Source: a virus | Strand: one strand, 5' to 3' | DNA length: 22,897 nt | IMG/VR virus record: IMGVR_UViG_3300044591_000894 | Coordinates: 1-22,897 of that record | Shown: piece by piece, positions 12,615-19,530 of the stretch | Layout: every line of letters starts with the position of its first letter | Position numbering within the stretch: position 1 is the first letter of the stretch | Notes under the pieces: model-generated | Seen by the model: only the letters and a program-made list of their open reading frames with translations | Database searches by the model: none | What the model was told of the DNA's origin: nothing | Made by a program: the position numbers and the translations under genes

Positions 12615-13612
12615 ACTCGTTTCCATCCAATAAGTTTTGCTTTTGCTTCTAATCCCATATAAGTATTTTCCTTGATGATTTTTGAGGCATCAATTCCTGC
12701 AAGGATCATATCATTAATATCCTTTTCTTTCAAGTCATTCGGCCAAATAACAATTGGAAGTCGCAGGTCTATTGCATTTTCCATTCTATCAACAATTTGT
12801 CTATTTCGTTTTTCATTATCATAAACCATCACAAAGTCTGTTTCAAAGTTAGATAGAAAAAACATTTTGTCGATGTCCGCACCAACCATAGCAATTGAAT
12901 TATCTAAAAACATACTATCAATTGGTCCTTCAACAACATAAACAGTTTTATTATAATCTGGTTTATCTAAATTATAAATTTTTGGAGGTGTATCATTAAG
13001 AATAATTGTAATGTATTTTACCTTTGAGTTTTTATTTAAACTACGACCTTGAAATCCAAATATTTCTCCTTTATTGATTAGAGGAATAATAATTCGTGGT
13101 TCGTCTTGCTCTACTTTATCAAAGGTGTGTTTTTGAGTGTTCGTCCATTCTTTAAACTTTTCACAGAAATACAATTCACGCAGATAGTTGTTGGGTATTT
13201 TTCTATCTTCTAGATATTTTCTTGCGAAGTGTTCTTTATTTAGTTCTGCGATAGTAGGCAGGTCAAATGACTTTTTTGAAAAGTTTGGTTTCTCGAAATT
13301 AAATTCTGGTGTTTTTGTTTGAGACCTTTTGCCTGTGGTGCCTTCTTTGTATCTTTCCATTACATATTGATCGTAAAGGACAGTATCTAGATCTTTTAAG
13401 AAGTTTGTGAATGTTCTGGAAGTTCCACAATTATGACATTTAAAATTGTGGTCGTTCTTCAGTTGGTAAATATATCCTCTTGCTTTACTCTTTGTCCTTT
13501 GACTATCACCGCAGTAAGGACACCGAAAGTTATAAAGACCTTCCTTTTTCTTGGCAAACTTATCCAGTCGGGAAGATACCAACCCGATGTATTTGGAATC
13601 AACAAAACTCAT
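12611..13612 (-). CDS. 61: DNA primase, T4 gp61-like
   Basis: 333 residues. An N-terminal zinc-binding domain has C31-P-Y-C34-G-D-S and C59-H-N-C62-G, as in DnaG/gp61 zinc ribbons. A TOPRIM catalytic core follows: VYVVEGPIDSMFL with E228 as the metal-binding glutamate, and VMVYDNEKRN with D265 as part of the DxD-like acidic site. The protein makes RNA primers for lagging-strand synthesis with the gp41 helicase, whose gene lies about 7 kb upstream in this window. Length is close to T4 gp61 (342). It is the first gene of the primase-nrdA-nrdB block and is coupled to nrdA. A sigma70-like promoter lies 31 bases upstream, inside the end of the preceding gene. Confidence 0.93.
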   Translation of the reverse strand: MSFVDSKYIGLVSSRLDKFAKKKEGLYNFRCPYCGDSQRTKSKARGYIYQLKNDHNFKCHNCGTSRTFTNFLKDLDTVLYDQYVMERYKEGTTGKRSQTKTPEFNFEKPNFSKKSFDLPTIAELNKEHFARKYLEDRKIPNNYLRELYFCEKFKEWTNTQKHTFDKVEQDEPRIIIPLINKGEIFGFQGRSLNKNSKVKYITIILNDTPPKIYNLDKPDYNKTVYVVEGPIDSMFLDNSIAMVGADIDKMFFLSNFETDFVMVYDNEKRNRQIVDRMENAIDLRLPIVIWPNDLKEKDINDMILAGIDASKIIKENTYMGLEAKAKLIGWKRV

Positions 13613-13626
13613 TACAAAAAAGAATA

Positions 13627-14049
13627 TTACTTCGTTCTCTCTATGCTACTTGAATTCTGGTGTGATGTCAAGAGATTTAATGCTGGTGGAGCAAATTTAA
13701 TAAAAATGGCAATGACTGCTAAACCACCCAATACTTGCCATCTAAATTTTGAAATACCTTCTACCTTTTCTTCTACCCTGTCTATCCTTTCACCTAACTC
13801 TTTACTTATTTGTTCGTGTTGTTCTTTTGAAGATTTTTTAATATCTTCAATCATCGATACAATTAAATTATCGGTTCTATTACATTGCTCAATCTTTTCA
13901 TTATGAACTGCAAGCATTTGACTAATATTTTGACTTGTCTCACCAATTTTTTGAATTGCAGTATCAATTCGTTCCATCATCTGTTCGTAAACATTAATAC
14001 GTTCTTCAAGTAGTGCTATTTTTGTTTCAGTAGATGATGGTGGGAACAT
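13627..14049 (-). CDS. Coiled-coil protein with a C-terminal membrane anchor, 140 aa
   Basis: From the ATG at 14049 the protein begins MFPPSSTETKIALLEERINV. A long heptad-rich coiled coil covers about residues 7-100 (EERINVYEQMMERI, SKELGERIDRVEEKVE). One transmembrane helix follows at about 104-127 (WQVLGGLAVIAIFIKFAPPAL), then a short polar tail. An open frame runs up to 14109 but overlaps the previous gene, so I prefer 14049, 7 bases after that gene's stop. I recognise the type as a conserved cyanomyovirus protein of unknown function (DUF7201-like). The architecture suits a membrane-tethered scaffold or lysis accessory, but no function is established. The 3' end contains the promoter for the primase operon. 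Confidence 0.72.
   Translation of the reverse strand: MFPPSSTETKIALLEERINVYEQMMERIDTAIQKIGETSQNISQMLAVHNEKIEQCNRTDNLIVSMIEDIKKSSKEQHEQISKELGERIDRVEEKVEGISKFRWQVLGGLAVIAIFIKFAPPALNLLTSHQNSSSIERTK
13643..13671 (-). promoter_or_regulatory. Sigma70-type promoter for the primase-nrdA-nrdB operon
   Basis: Minus strand TTGACA (13671-13666), a 17-base spacer, then TAGCAT (13648-13643). The -35 is perfect and four of six -10 bases match. It lies inside the last codons of the coiled-coil gene; the predicted start is about 24 bases before the primase ATG. Confidence 0.6.
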
Positions 14050-14056
14050 TTTTTTA

Positions 14057-14281
14057 TTATTGTGGTGGTTTTCTTCTTTGCATCCAATTCTTACGGAATC
14101 CAGTCCCATAAATGTATTTATTTTTCTTTTTTACTGGAGGAGTATCTGGTGGAAGACCTGCGATATTTATTTGTCCTGGTGGGTTTGTGGAATTTGTAGG
14201 AGCAACAGATGCTGACATTCCATCTTCAACAATATAATGTCTTACAATTGAAATAATTCTGTCTAGGGTAGATTCTTTCAT
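14057..14281 (-). CDS. Conserved small cyanophage protein, 74 aa (probable structural)
   Basis: Begins MKESTLDRIISIVRHYIVED, a helical segment. A flexible S/T/N/P-rich middle (TNSTNPPGQINIAGLPPDTP) follows, then a basic end (KKKNKYIYGTGFRKNWMQRR). The combination of a KESTLDRIISIV-like start, an AGLPPDTPPV stretch and a YIYG-x-G-x-R-K-x-W ending is one I recognise from cyanomyovirus structural gene clusters; function is unknown. Its ATG overlaps the upstream stop by one base (TAATG), so it is translated with the 123-aa gene. No membrane segment is visible. Confidence 0.75.
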   Translation of the reverse strand: MKESTLDRIISIVRHYIVEDGMSASVAPTNSTNPPGQINIAGLPPDTPPVKKKNKYIYGTGFRKNWMQRRKPPQ

Positions 14282-14652
14282 TAGATTAAATTAAGTTGTT
14301 CTAAACATTCTATATCAATTGGAATATTATGAATTTTAGTTTTTGGAACTTCTGGCAATCTTCCAAGATAAACCACAAAAGTTTTGACAATACTCCAAAA
14401 TTCACTATCTATTTTATAAAACAATAAAGGTGTTGCTGCATCACCAAAAACATTATAAAGAATAATAAAATGATTAATTAAAAGGTGAGCATTTAACTCA
14501 CCTGTTGTTTTATGTCTTTTTAATAATCTTTTTATCCACTTAAACCTTTTTAGATCTTCATAAAAATCATCTTTGGTTACAGATTGTGGATTATCATAAT
14601 ATTTAATAGCAAATAAGAGATAATTATCTTCATTCAATTCATCAAATCTCAT
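14281..14652 (-). CDS. Conserved cyanomyovirus protein, 123 aa (DUF7207-like)
   Basis: I place the start at the ATG at 14652 (MRFDELNEDNYLLFAIKYYD), one base after the stop of the upstream gene; a GTG three codons earlier is possible. The protein is helical and hydrophobic in places: NAHLLINHFIILYNVFGDAA and EFWSIVKTFVVYLGRLPE. The C-terminus is IPIDIECLEQLNLI. I recognise it as a protein that recurs among T4-like cyanophage structural genes without a known function. Neighbours upstream and downstream are structural-type, and the whole group is probably read from the late promoter at 15452-15459. Confidence 0.75.
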   Translation of the reverse strand: MRFDELNEDNYLLFAIKYYDNPQSVTKDDFYEDLKRFKWIKRLLKRHKTTGELNAHLLINHFIILYNVFGDAATPLLFYKIDSEFWSIVKTFVVYLGRLPEVPKTKIHNIPIDIECLEQLNLI

Positions 14653-14653
14653 A

Positions 14654-15421
14654 TCATGCACTAATCGTTAAAGTAGTTGCACCAATACCAACACCAGAAG
14701 TAGTTCCTGCGCCTGCGATATTCTTAATGAGTCCTGTTAATGTCTTGAGTGCTGCTGCACCATCATACGCATCAGTTACAGTTCCAACAACATTAATACC
14801 AGTGTTGATTCTTAATACCGTACCAATACCAGTAGAAGGAGCAGTAAATGCAAATGCAACCCTATTAGTAATTTGTCCATCAAAAGTAATAACTGTTTGA
14901 CCGACACCTGGAATATTAACATGAACTGGAGCACCAGCAGAAGCAGCAGTAGCAACAATATTTGAACCAGTAGATGGAGTGATGATAATAGTTGCACCAG
15001 CACTACACCAAACTGCTTCGTTCCAAACTACATGAACATATCCAATAGTTCCAGTCCCAATTCCAGTAGTTCCACCAGCACCAATACTGATTGGTGATGC
15101 AAGGTTTGGATCTTCAAAGAAAACAGCAATTGGGGTAGCAGTACCAAGTCCAACTGTACTTGTACCAGAACCAGTAGTATTCAATCCAGAAACTTGTACG
15201 ATCAACTCGTCATAATAACTTGTGGAAAGACCAGAATGCATCTTGGTTCCATAATGTCTATAAGTCCATCCACGATTTTCTGCAAAGCAATTATAAGGAC
15301 TTCTAGTTCTATCAATTGCTTCAAATTGAGAATTAATTGCAGAATACTTACCAAAATATTTGGGAATTGCATAATTATTTGCTGCAGTCTCTGCGTTTGT
15401 TGAAATACCCCAAAGTGCCAT
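14654..15421 (-). CDS. Cyanophage virion structural protein, 255 aa
   Basis: The N-terminal region MALWGISTNAETAANNYAIP followed by NCFAENRGWTYRHYG and SGLSTSYYDELIV is typical of a conserved cyanomyovirus virion protein. The rest is low-complexity, rich in G, T, A, I and V (VGLGTATPIAVFFED, IGAGGTTGIGTGTIGYVHV), and looks like a chain of beta strands, as in surface or decoration proteins. No catalytic motif is seen. A perfect late promoter lies 31 bases upstream and AGGAAA about 20 bases upstream. The structural assignment rests on family resemblance and late expression; exact position in the particle is unknown. Confidence 0.75.
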   Translation of the reverse strand: MALWGISTNAETAANNYAIPKYFGKYSAINSQFEAIDRTRSPYNCFAENRGWTYRHYGTKMHSGLSTSYYDELIVQVSGLNTTGSGTSTVGLGTATPIAVFFEDPNLASPISIGAGGTTGIGTGTIGYVHVVWNEAVWCSAGATIIITPSTGSNIVATAASAGAPVHVNIPGVGQTVITFDGQITNRVAFAFTAPSTGIGTVLRINTGINVVGTVTDAYDGAAALKTLTGLIKNIAGAGTTSGVGIGATTLTISA

Positions 15422-15451
15422 GTGATTTCTCGTTAATTTTTTTCCTAAATT

Positions 15452-15459
15452 TATTTATA
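15452..15459 (-). promoter_or_regulatory. T4-type late promoter (TATAAATA) for the structural cluster
   Basis: A perfect octamer on the minus strand, 31 bases before the ATG at 15421, merged with the T tract of the preceding terminator. Confidence 0.8.
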
Positions 15460-15484
15460 AAAATAGGGGAGTATGAATCTCCCC
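15460..15484 (-). terminator. Terminator after the holin-like gene
   Basis: A 6-bp stem GGGGAG/CTCCCC (15467-15472, 15479-15484) with a 7-base loop, followed on the minus strand by TATTTTTATAAATA. It lies 25 bases after the stop at 15509. Confidence 0.8.
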
Positions 15485-15508
15485 ATTAAAATAATAGATT
15501 GTTATTGA

Positions 15509-15688
15509 CTAAGGAGTTAAATCTTTAGCACCTTTATTTTTCAGTTGTCCTTGGACCTGTAAAAGAATGAGTGAAAGAATACCGTTTGATTTTACTTTTG
15601 GGTTTGCTCCAAGTGCTTCCGAAACTGCAAAAAGAACAGTTGCGATAAGAGCCTGATTTGCTAAACACCAAGCAACTACTGCTGACAT
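15509..15688 (-). CDS. Small membrane protein, 59 aa, holin-like candidate
   Basis: Translation: MSAVVAWCLANQALIATVLF, then AVSEALGANPKVKSNGILSL and ILLQVQGQLKNKGAKDLTP. One hydrophobic segment (about 2-26) and a possible second, shorter one (about 36-46) are separated by a turn with NPKVKSN, and the tail is charged. This size and layout fit small phage holins and membrane proteins that recur in cyanophages, but no lysis gene is adjacent, so the role is open. The start is well supported by GGAGGAG about 6 bases before the ATG. It sits between the DUF6321-type gene and a terminator, with a late-like octamer 28 bases upstream. Confidence 0.7.
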   Translation of the reverse strand: MSAVVAWCLANQALIATVLFAVSEALGANPKVKSNGILSLILLQVQGQLKNKGAKDLTP

Positions 15689-15715
15689 AATAACTCCTCC
15701 ATAATGGTCTTCAAC

Positions 15716-15723
15716 TATTTATC
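15716..15723 (-). promoter_or_regulatory. Late-promoter-like octamer (GATAAATA)
   Basis: Minus strand GATAAATA, 28 bases before the holin-like ATG and overlapping the stop codon of the preceding gene. One mismatch to the consensus. Confidence 0.4.
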
Positions 15724-17323
15724 AACAATTCCACTTTCTTAAAGAAAGTGCTTTTCTCGTTGGACGACCTTTCTCGTCTTTCATTGGTCCAGGCATTCCA
15801 CCCATACGAGCACAGAATGATTTTCTACGTTTTGCTGCTTTTGAATCTGGGTCTAATTCTGAAGGTGGAGTTGTCACTGCCATTGAAAGTTTTGAACCAG
15901 GATTTTCTCTTCTATATGAATCAATTCCTTTTTTATTCAATCCACCCTCAGGATTTTTTCCTTCTTTTCTTTGCCAAGCAGCAGTTTTTTCTTCACCAAT
16001 AATTCCAGAATTTAATTGAAAGTTCTTTTTCTTTTTTGCATCTGCTGCTTTTTTAAGAATTGCCATCATAAGAACTTTTTTCCCATCATCCTCACAACCA
16101 CACTCTTCTACTACTGCTTTTTTCTTTTTTTTCTTTTTTGGTTTTTCAACATCTGCGTTCATTTGCTTCATCATTTTCAAAACACTAGCAGTTCTTTTTC
16201 TGGTTTCACTTGGTTGATGTGAAGAAAATGTTTCTCTAGAGTGTTGTCTAAAAGTTTCATCCTCGTGTGCTTCTTTGACTGGTTCTGGATTTCCATCCAT
16301 ATAATCAGCAACAGTATCAATATAATCTGCTGCTTTGGAAATTTTAGATTGAACCCAAGCAGGAAGCTGCTGTGTTTCTGATTTGATTTTCTTACGAAGA
16401 GATTTGACTGATTTTTCTATTGTAGAAAGTTCATTTTGTGCCATACCACCTTCTTCGTCTCTTTCTTCTTTTATATTTGGGTTGATTTCAATTTTGTTTT
16501 TGCCACGCATCACATCAATAATTTTTTTCTTTTCTGTTTTTCCATTTTTATCATCAACTTCAATAATAAACTCTTCTTTCCAATTCGAATACTCTTCACC
16601 CATTCTTTGTTGAATTAACCCTGCTCTAATTTTTGGATTTTGTCTTGCTCTTTGCCCTAAAGTTTTTGCCTTTGGACCAGCAGAACCTTCAGGAACACCA
16701 CCAGAAGGAGGAAGTCTTTTAGTTGCTGGAACTAATCTTTTTCTTTGTGGTGAAAGTAATTTTGGTTCTGGTGCTCCTGATATTTGTTTTGCTCCACCAT
16801 ATGATGCTGGAGTTGTTACACCAGAAGGAGATGATTTTTCTCTTGCTGGTCTCCCTGGAGATTTTGGTTCTTTTTTTTCTGGTTGTGCTGATTTTGCTGC
16901 TTTTGCTTTTTTCTTTGCCGCAAGATATCCAACCCCATGAACTGCTGCTTTAGCAAGTCCACCAGCAAGAGATGCCACATTTCCAACTGCTTTTGTATAA
17001 GCAGTTGGGTCTGTATCTTTACTCGAAATTGTTTGTGTTTTAACCCCAGAAAGAGCAGATTTTATTCCTTCTTTATGTTTTTCAGTTCCTTTCTTTTTAA
17101 GATTTTCTAATTCTTTTCTTTTTTGTTCTTCATATTTTTTCTTTTTAAACTCAAGTTGCTGTTTCAGATACTCAGTATACTCAGATTTTTTCTTATTATT
17201 TTTTTCTTTTTTATTTTTTGTTTGTTCGTCTTTCAAAGCTGCTTCACCTGCTTTTCTAATTTCAGCAGCAGTCATATTTTTTTTATCTTTTGCTTCAGTA
17301 ATAATTTCCTTCCAAGGTCTCAT
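15722..17323 (-). CDS. Modular virion-type protein with C-terminal DUF6321-like domain, 533 aa
   Basis: Starts MRPWKEIITEAKDKKNMTAA. Residues about 30-90 are a highly charged lysine/glutamate coiled coil, and about 140-230 a disordered basic and proline-rich stretch. Modules I recognise from cyanophage structural proteins follow: EEYSNWKEEFIIEV (243-256), PAWVQSKISKAADYIDTVAD (321-340) and an RQHSRETFSSHQPS region. The C-terminal domain (about 448-533) contains AAWQRKEGKNPEGGLNKKG, RRKSFCARMGGMPGPMKDE and KALSLRKWNC, the compact Cys-containing domain known as DUF6321. Its function is not known; it recurs in cyanophage genomes. It follows the nucleotidyltransferase-like gene by one base and is probably late. 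Confidence 0.8.
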   Translation of the reverse strand: MRPWKEIITEAKDKKNMTAAEIRKAGEAALKDEQTKNKKEKNNKKKSEYTEYLKQQLEFKKKKYEEQKRKELENLKKKGTEKHKEGIKSALSGVKTQTISSKDTDPTAYTKAVGNVASLAGGLAKAAVHGVGYLAAKKKAKAAKSAQPEKKEPKSPGRPAREKSSPSGVTTPASYGGAKQISGAPEPKLLSPQRKRLVPATKRLPPSGGVPEGSAGPKAKTLGQRARQNPKIRAGLIQQRMGEEYSNWKEEFIIEVDDKNGKTEKKKIIDVMRGKNKIEINPNIKEERDEEGGMAQNELSTIEKSVKSLRKKIKSETQQLPAWVQSKISKAADYIDTVADYMDGNPEPVKEAHEDETFRQHSRETFSSHQPSETRKRTASVLKMMKQMNADVEKPKKKKKKKAVVEECGCEDDGKKVLMMAILKKAADAKKKKNFQLNSGIIGEEKTAAWQRKEGKNPEGGLNKKGIDSYRRENPGSKLSMAVTTPPSELDPDSKAAKRRKSFCARMGGMPGPMKDEKGRPTRKALSLRKWNC

Positions 17324-17324
17324 T

Positions 17325-18512
17325 TTACTTAGATACTTTTTTCCTACTGATATTTATGTTTTTCTTCATTGTTGGTTTTATTTCAACATCAGTATAAGAA
17401 CTTACTGGTTGTCCTGGTGTCGTCTTTTGTGTATGCGCTCTGTATTCGCAAGTTCCAACCTCGTAAACTTCACGAACATCTTTCAACCAACTTTTAAACA
17501 TCACACCTTCTTTCGTTACACAAATTAAATGATTTGCTCCTCTACGAAGAATTCTTCCAACCAATCCACTATTTAAGTTTTCCACTAAAGCACCAACATC
17601 AAATAATCCATTTTTTTTATAGTTCCATCTCATTCCATCATAATCCATTTCTGGTGCAATCTTCCAGATTTCAGTGTCTTCACTTACTTTCATTGAACGA
17701 GCAACAGTATTAAACATTTCCTGTTTCTCTGCAGTATCCATATTTAAGGGAAGACCAGTAGCAAATCTTTCATAATCTCCCGTTGCTGCTGCTGTTCTCA
17801 TCATCGCAGAAGAACCAGGACTTTCAACATCACTATCGGGGTCTTTTACACCAGATGGAACTACCTCAATATTATTAAACTGATATTGCTGTCCGTCTCC
17901 TTTATGAACTAAACTTTGGAATTCACCAAGTCTATCTTGTCCAGTTACAATAACAACATCAGTATATCCATCTTCATATACAGAACCCAAAACATCAAAG
18001 ATAGTTCTTGCATCATCACTATCTACAATATAATCCGCATATTCTGGGAACATCGATTGCATATAGGAAATCTTTAGTCCTGGATTGAGTGGATTTGCTG
18101 CTCCATCTTCAATACGACTTGGATAAACTCTAAATTCAAATTTTCTTCTATTTGCCTGCGTATATCCTGCCTTCAGTAATGCCCCGTGATTTTTGGATGG
18201 TGGATTAAATCTACCAATCACAATCGCAACACCATTAACTTGCTCTACTTCTGGTTGCTGTTGTTGCGCTGCTTGTTGTGGTGCTGCTTGTTGCTGTTGT
18301 GCTGTTGCTTGTTTCTTCACTCTTTGTTGCTGTTGAGCATCAGCACCACCTTGACCAAAATATTTTAACTTTCCACCTACAGTTTTTGCTACAAGATTTC
18401 CCTGACTATCATACCAATCACCATGACCGTCACCTTTAAGTCCGCGGTTCTTTGCTTCAGTAGACGCAAGTGTTTCTACTGCCTCTTTAATAAATCTAGC
18501 AAAACTTTTCAT
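17325..18512 (-). CDS. Modular virion-type protein with a nucleotidyltransferase-like domain, 395 aa
   Basis: The N-terminus (about 1-53; ETLASTEAKNRGLKGDGHGD then WYDSQGNLVAKT) is a module shared by many cyanophage virion proteins. A glutamine/alanine linker follows (60-86). From about 93 a HIGH-type nucleotidyltransferase fold starts: VAIVIGRFNPPSKNHGALLK (96-115) matches the GRFNPPxxGH loop of cytidylyl/adenylyl transferases. VIVTGQDRLGEF (187-198) and SPGSSAMMRTAA (231-242) resemble the later strand and the ISSTxxR phosphate-binding motif. The usual (H/T)xGH is altered to S-K-N-H-G, so activity is uncertain. The C-terminal part (about 290-360) looks like a small beta domain (LNSGLVGRILRRGANHLICV). 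A late-like octamer is 19 bases upstream. Confidence 0.78.
   Translation of the reverse strand: MKSFARFIKEAVETLASTEAKNRGLKGDGHGDWYDSQGNLVAKTVGGKLKYFGQGGADAQQQQRVKKQATAQQQQAAPQQAAQQQQPEVEQVNGVAIVIGRFNPPSKNHGALLKAGYTQANRRKFEFRVYPSRIEDGAANPLNPGLKISYMQSMFPEYADYIVDSDDARTIFDVLGSVYEDGYTDVVIVTGQDRLGEFQSLVHKGDGQQYQFNNIEVVPSGVKDPDSDVESPGSSAMMRTAAATGDYERFATGLPLNMDTAEKQEMFNTVARSMKVSEDTEIWKIAPEMDYDGMRWNYKKNGLFDVGALVENLNSGLVGRILRRGANHLICVTKEGVMFKSWLKDVREVYEVGTCEYRAHTQKTTPGQPVSSYTDVEIKPTMKKNINISRKKVSK
18255..18335 (-). repeat. CAA/CAG-type low-complexity tract encoding a Gln/Ala linker
   Basis: Residues 60-86 of the nucleotidyltransferase-like protein are mostly glutamine with alanine (QQQQ, QATAQQQQAAPQQAAQQQQ). 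The DNA is a run of tgctgttg-type triplets. It separates the N-terminal virion module from the enzyme-like domain. Confidence 0.85.
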
Positions 18513-18530
18513 TTATATGGTATTTTTAGT

Positions 18531-18538
18531 TATTTATC
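18531..18538 (-). promoter_or_regulatory. Late-promoter-like octamer (GATAAATA)
   Basis: Minus strand GATAAATA, 19 bases before the ATG at 18512, in the 28-base gap after the preceding gene. One mismatch to the consensus; position and spacing are typical. Confidence 0.55.
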
Positions 18539-18540
18539 CA

Positions 18541-19305
18541 CTAGAAACTGTCACGAAGTAATCTCAAATCATTAGCATCATCTAGTGAAAAATTACTTCT
18601 CGCAACACCTTCACTTTTTAATGTCAACGTTGGTCTGAATGTTTTATTACTACTACTCGTTTTCCCTCTAACAATTAAACTAGCAGATGATGGAGCAAAT
18701 CTCGGAATATCAATTGGAAGTTTCGAATTCAAACCCATTTTATCACTACCAAGAATATAAAATCCCTCATTTTTTATCTGTATATAATAGATACCCTTAC
18801 TATTATAATAAGATATAATTTTAGAAACAATGTCTGGTCCAGATGCGAGTGTTGTTTGTGGAAATGGATTTGAACTTCCAGTTTTTTCAATTAAAAGTTT
18901 TTCGTAATATAAAACTTTAGAAAGATTACTATTATTAATAATATTTTGCAAATCAACAGCAGTTAATTTATCATTTGGCAATCCCCAAGATTGCTGTATC
19001 TTTCTATCTACGTCATATTGTGAATAAAGATAATTATATAAACTAACTATTGATTGTGGTTCTGTTCCATCAAATTTTGCTACCCAAGAAGTTCCATTAA
19101 ATGTAATTGCTTTTTGCCCAAAGTCAGCCTGTGTGGTCGTTTTTGCTTCAACTAAAAGAGTTTGTCCTGGATTATTGACAGAAGGTATCGTCAAATCTGG
19201 ACCACTCCCAAATCCAGCATTTTTTGGAATATTTTTAAAAACTGATTTTAATTTATTTCTAAGAGTAACTTCATATTGTTTTCCTGCTAGTGCTGGATTA
19301 GACAT
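18541..19305 (-). CDS. Candidate PD-(D/E)XK nuclease-fold protein, 254 aa
   Basis: Residues 10-24 (QYEVTLRNKLKSVFK) form a helix with E12. GFGSGPDLTI (31-40) places P36-D37 on a strand, and LLVEAKTTTQ (50-59) has E53-A-K55, together making a PD...ExK catalytic pattern. Q64 follows in a segment ending GQKAITF. This order is the core of restriction-endonuclease-like nucleases (PD-(D/E)XK). The remaining two thirds (from YNYLYSQYDVD to the end) is not recognised; it ends with a strand-rich region containing RFAPSSASLIVRGK and TFRPTLTLKSEG. The gene lies between the mazG/41 block and virion-type genes, so DNA processing or packaging is conceivable. The motif is clear by eye; the fold is inferred. 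The start overlaps the tail of an upstream hairpin. Confidence 0.65.
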   Translation of the reverse strand: MSNPALAGKQYEVTLRNKLKSVFKNIPKNAGFGSGPDLTIPSVNNPGQTLLVEAKTTTQADFGQKAITFNGTSWVAKFDGTEPQSIVSLYNYLYSQYDVDRKIQQSWGLPNDKLTAVDLQNIINNSNLSKVLYYEKLLIEKTGSSNPFPQTTLASGPDIVSKIISYYNSKGIYYIQIKNEGFYILGSDKMGLNSKLPIDIPRFAPSSASLIVRGKTSSSNKTFRPTLTLKSEGVARSNFSLDDANDLRLLRDSF

Positions 19306-19306
19306 A

Positions 19307-19346
19307 TAAAAAATCCCCTCTTTCTTGTATTTAGAAAGAGGGGATT
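19307..19346 (-). terminator. Long hairpin at the end of the replication block
   Basis: A perfect 13-bp stem AATCCCCTCTTTC/GAAAGAGGGGATT (19312-19324, 19334-19346) with a 9-base loop. On the minus strand it is followed by further T (ATTTTTTATATG), and it starts 4 bases after the stop of the 59-aa gene. The T tract runs straight into the ATG at 19305, and AGAGGGG in the descending arm could serve as a ribosome site, so it may also regulate the next gene. Confidence 0.85.
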
Positions 19347-19350
19347 GTAT

Positions 19351-19530
19351 TTATTCTTCTACTTGTTCTCCAATCTTTTCATCAAGAAGACCAATCACTT
19401 CTCGAATTTTATTAATCCTTTCTGTTGGAAATTCATAACTGTATCCTTTTTGTGCATCAAAAAGAACTTGTCTAATTGTTGCTGCAGAAATCAAATCAAT
19501 TTTAATAGATACTGTTTTTTCTTTAGTCAT
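19351..19530 (-). CDS. Small protein, 59 aa, unknown
   Basis: Translation begins MTKEKTVSIKIDLISAATIR, continues with QVLFDAQKGYSYEFPTERIN and ends with KIREVIGLLDEKIGEQVEE. A strand-turn-helix start and an acidic helix at the end; no membrane segment. The start overlaps the previous stop (ATGA at 19530-19527), and the strong terminator starts 4 bases past its stop, which supports it as the last gene of the block. No family recognised. Confidence 0.65.
   Translation of the reverse strand: MTKEKTVSIKIDLISAATIRQVLFDAQKGYSYEFPTERINKIREVIGLLDEKIGEQVEE

Noticed and set aside
14050-14109. Longer N-terminus for the coiled-coil membrane protein
   Set aside because: It overlaps the end of the preceding conserved small gene; the ATG at 14049 is 7 bases after that gene's stop.
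18235-18345. Short tandem repeats as a CRISPR array
   Set aside because: The repeats are coding triplets for Gln/Ala, with no unique spacers or constant-length direct repeats.
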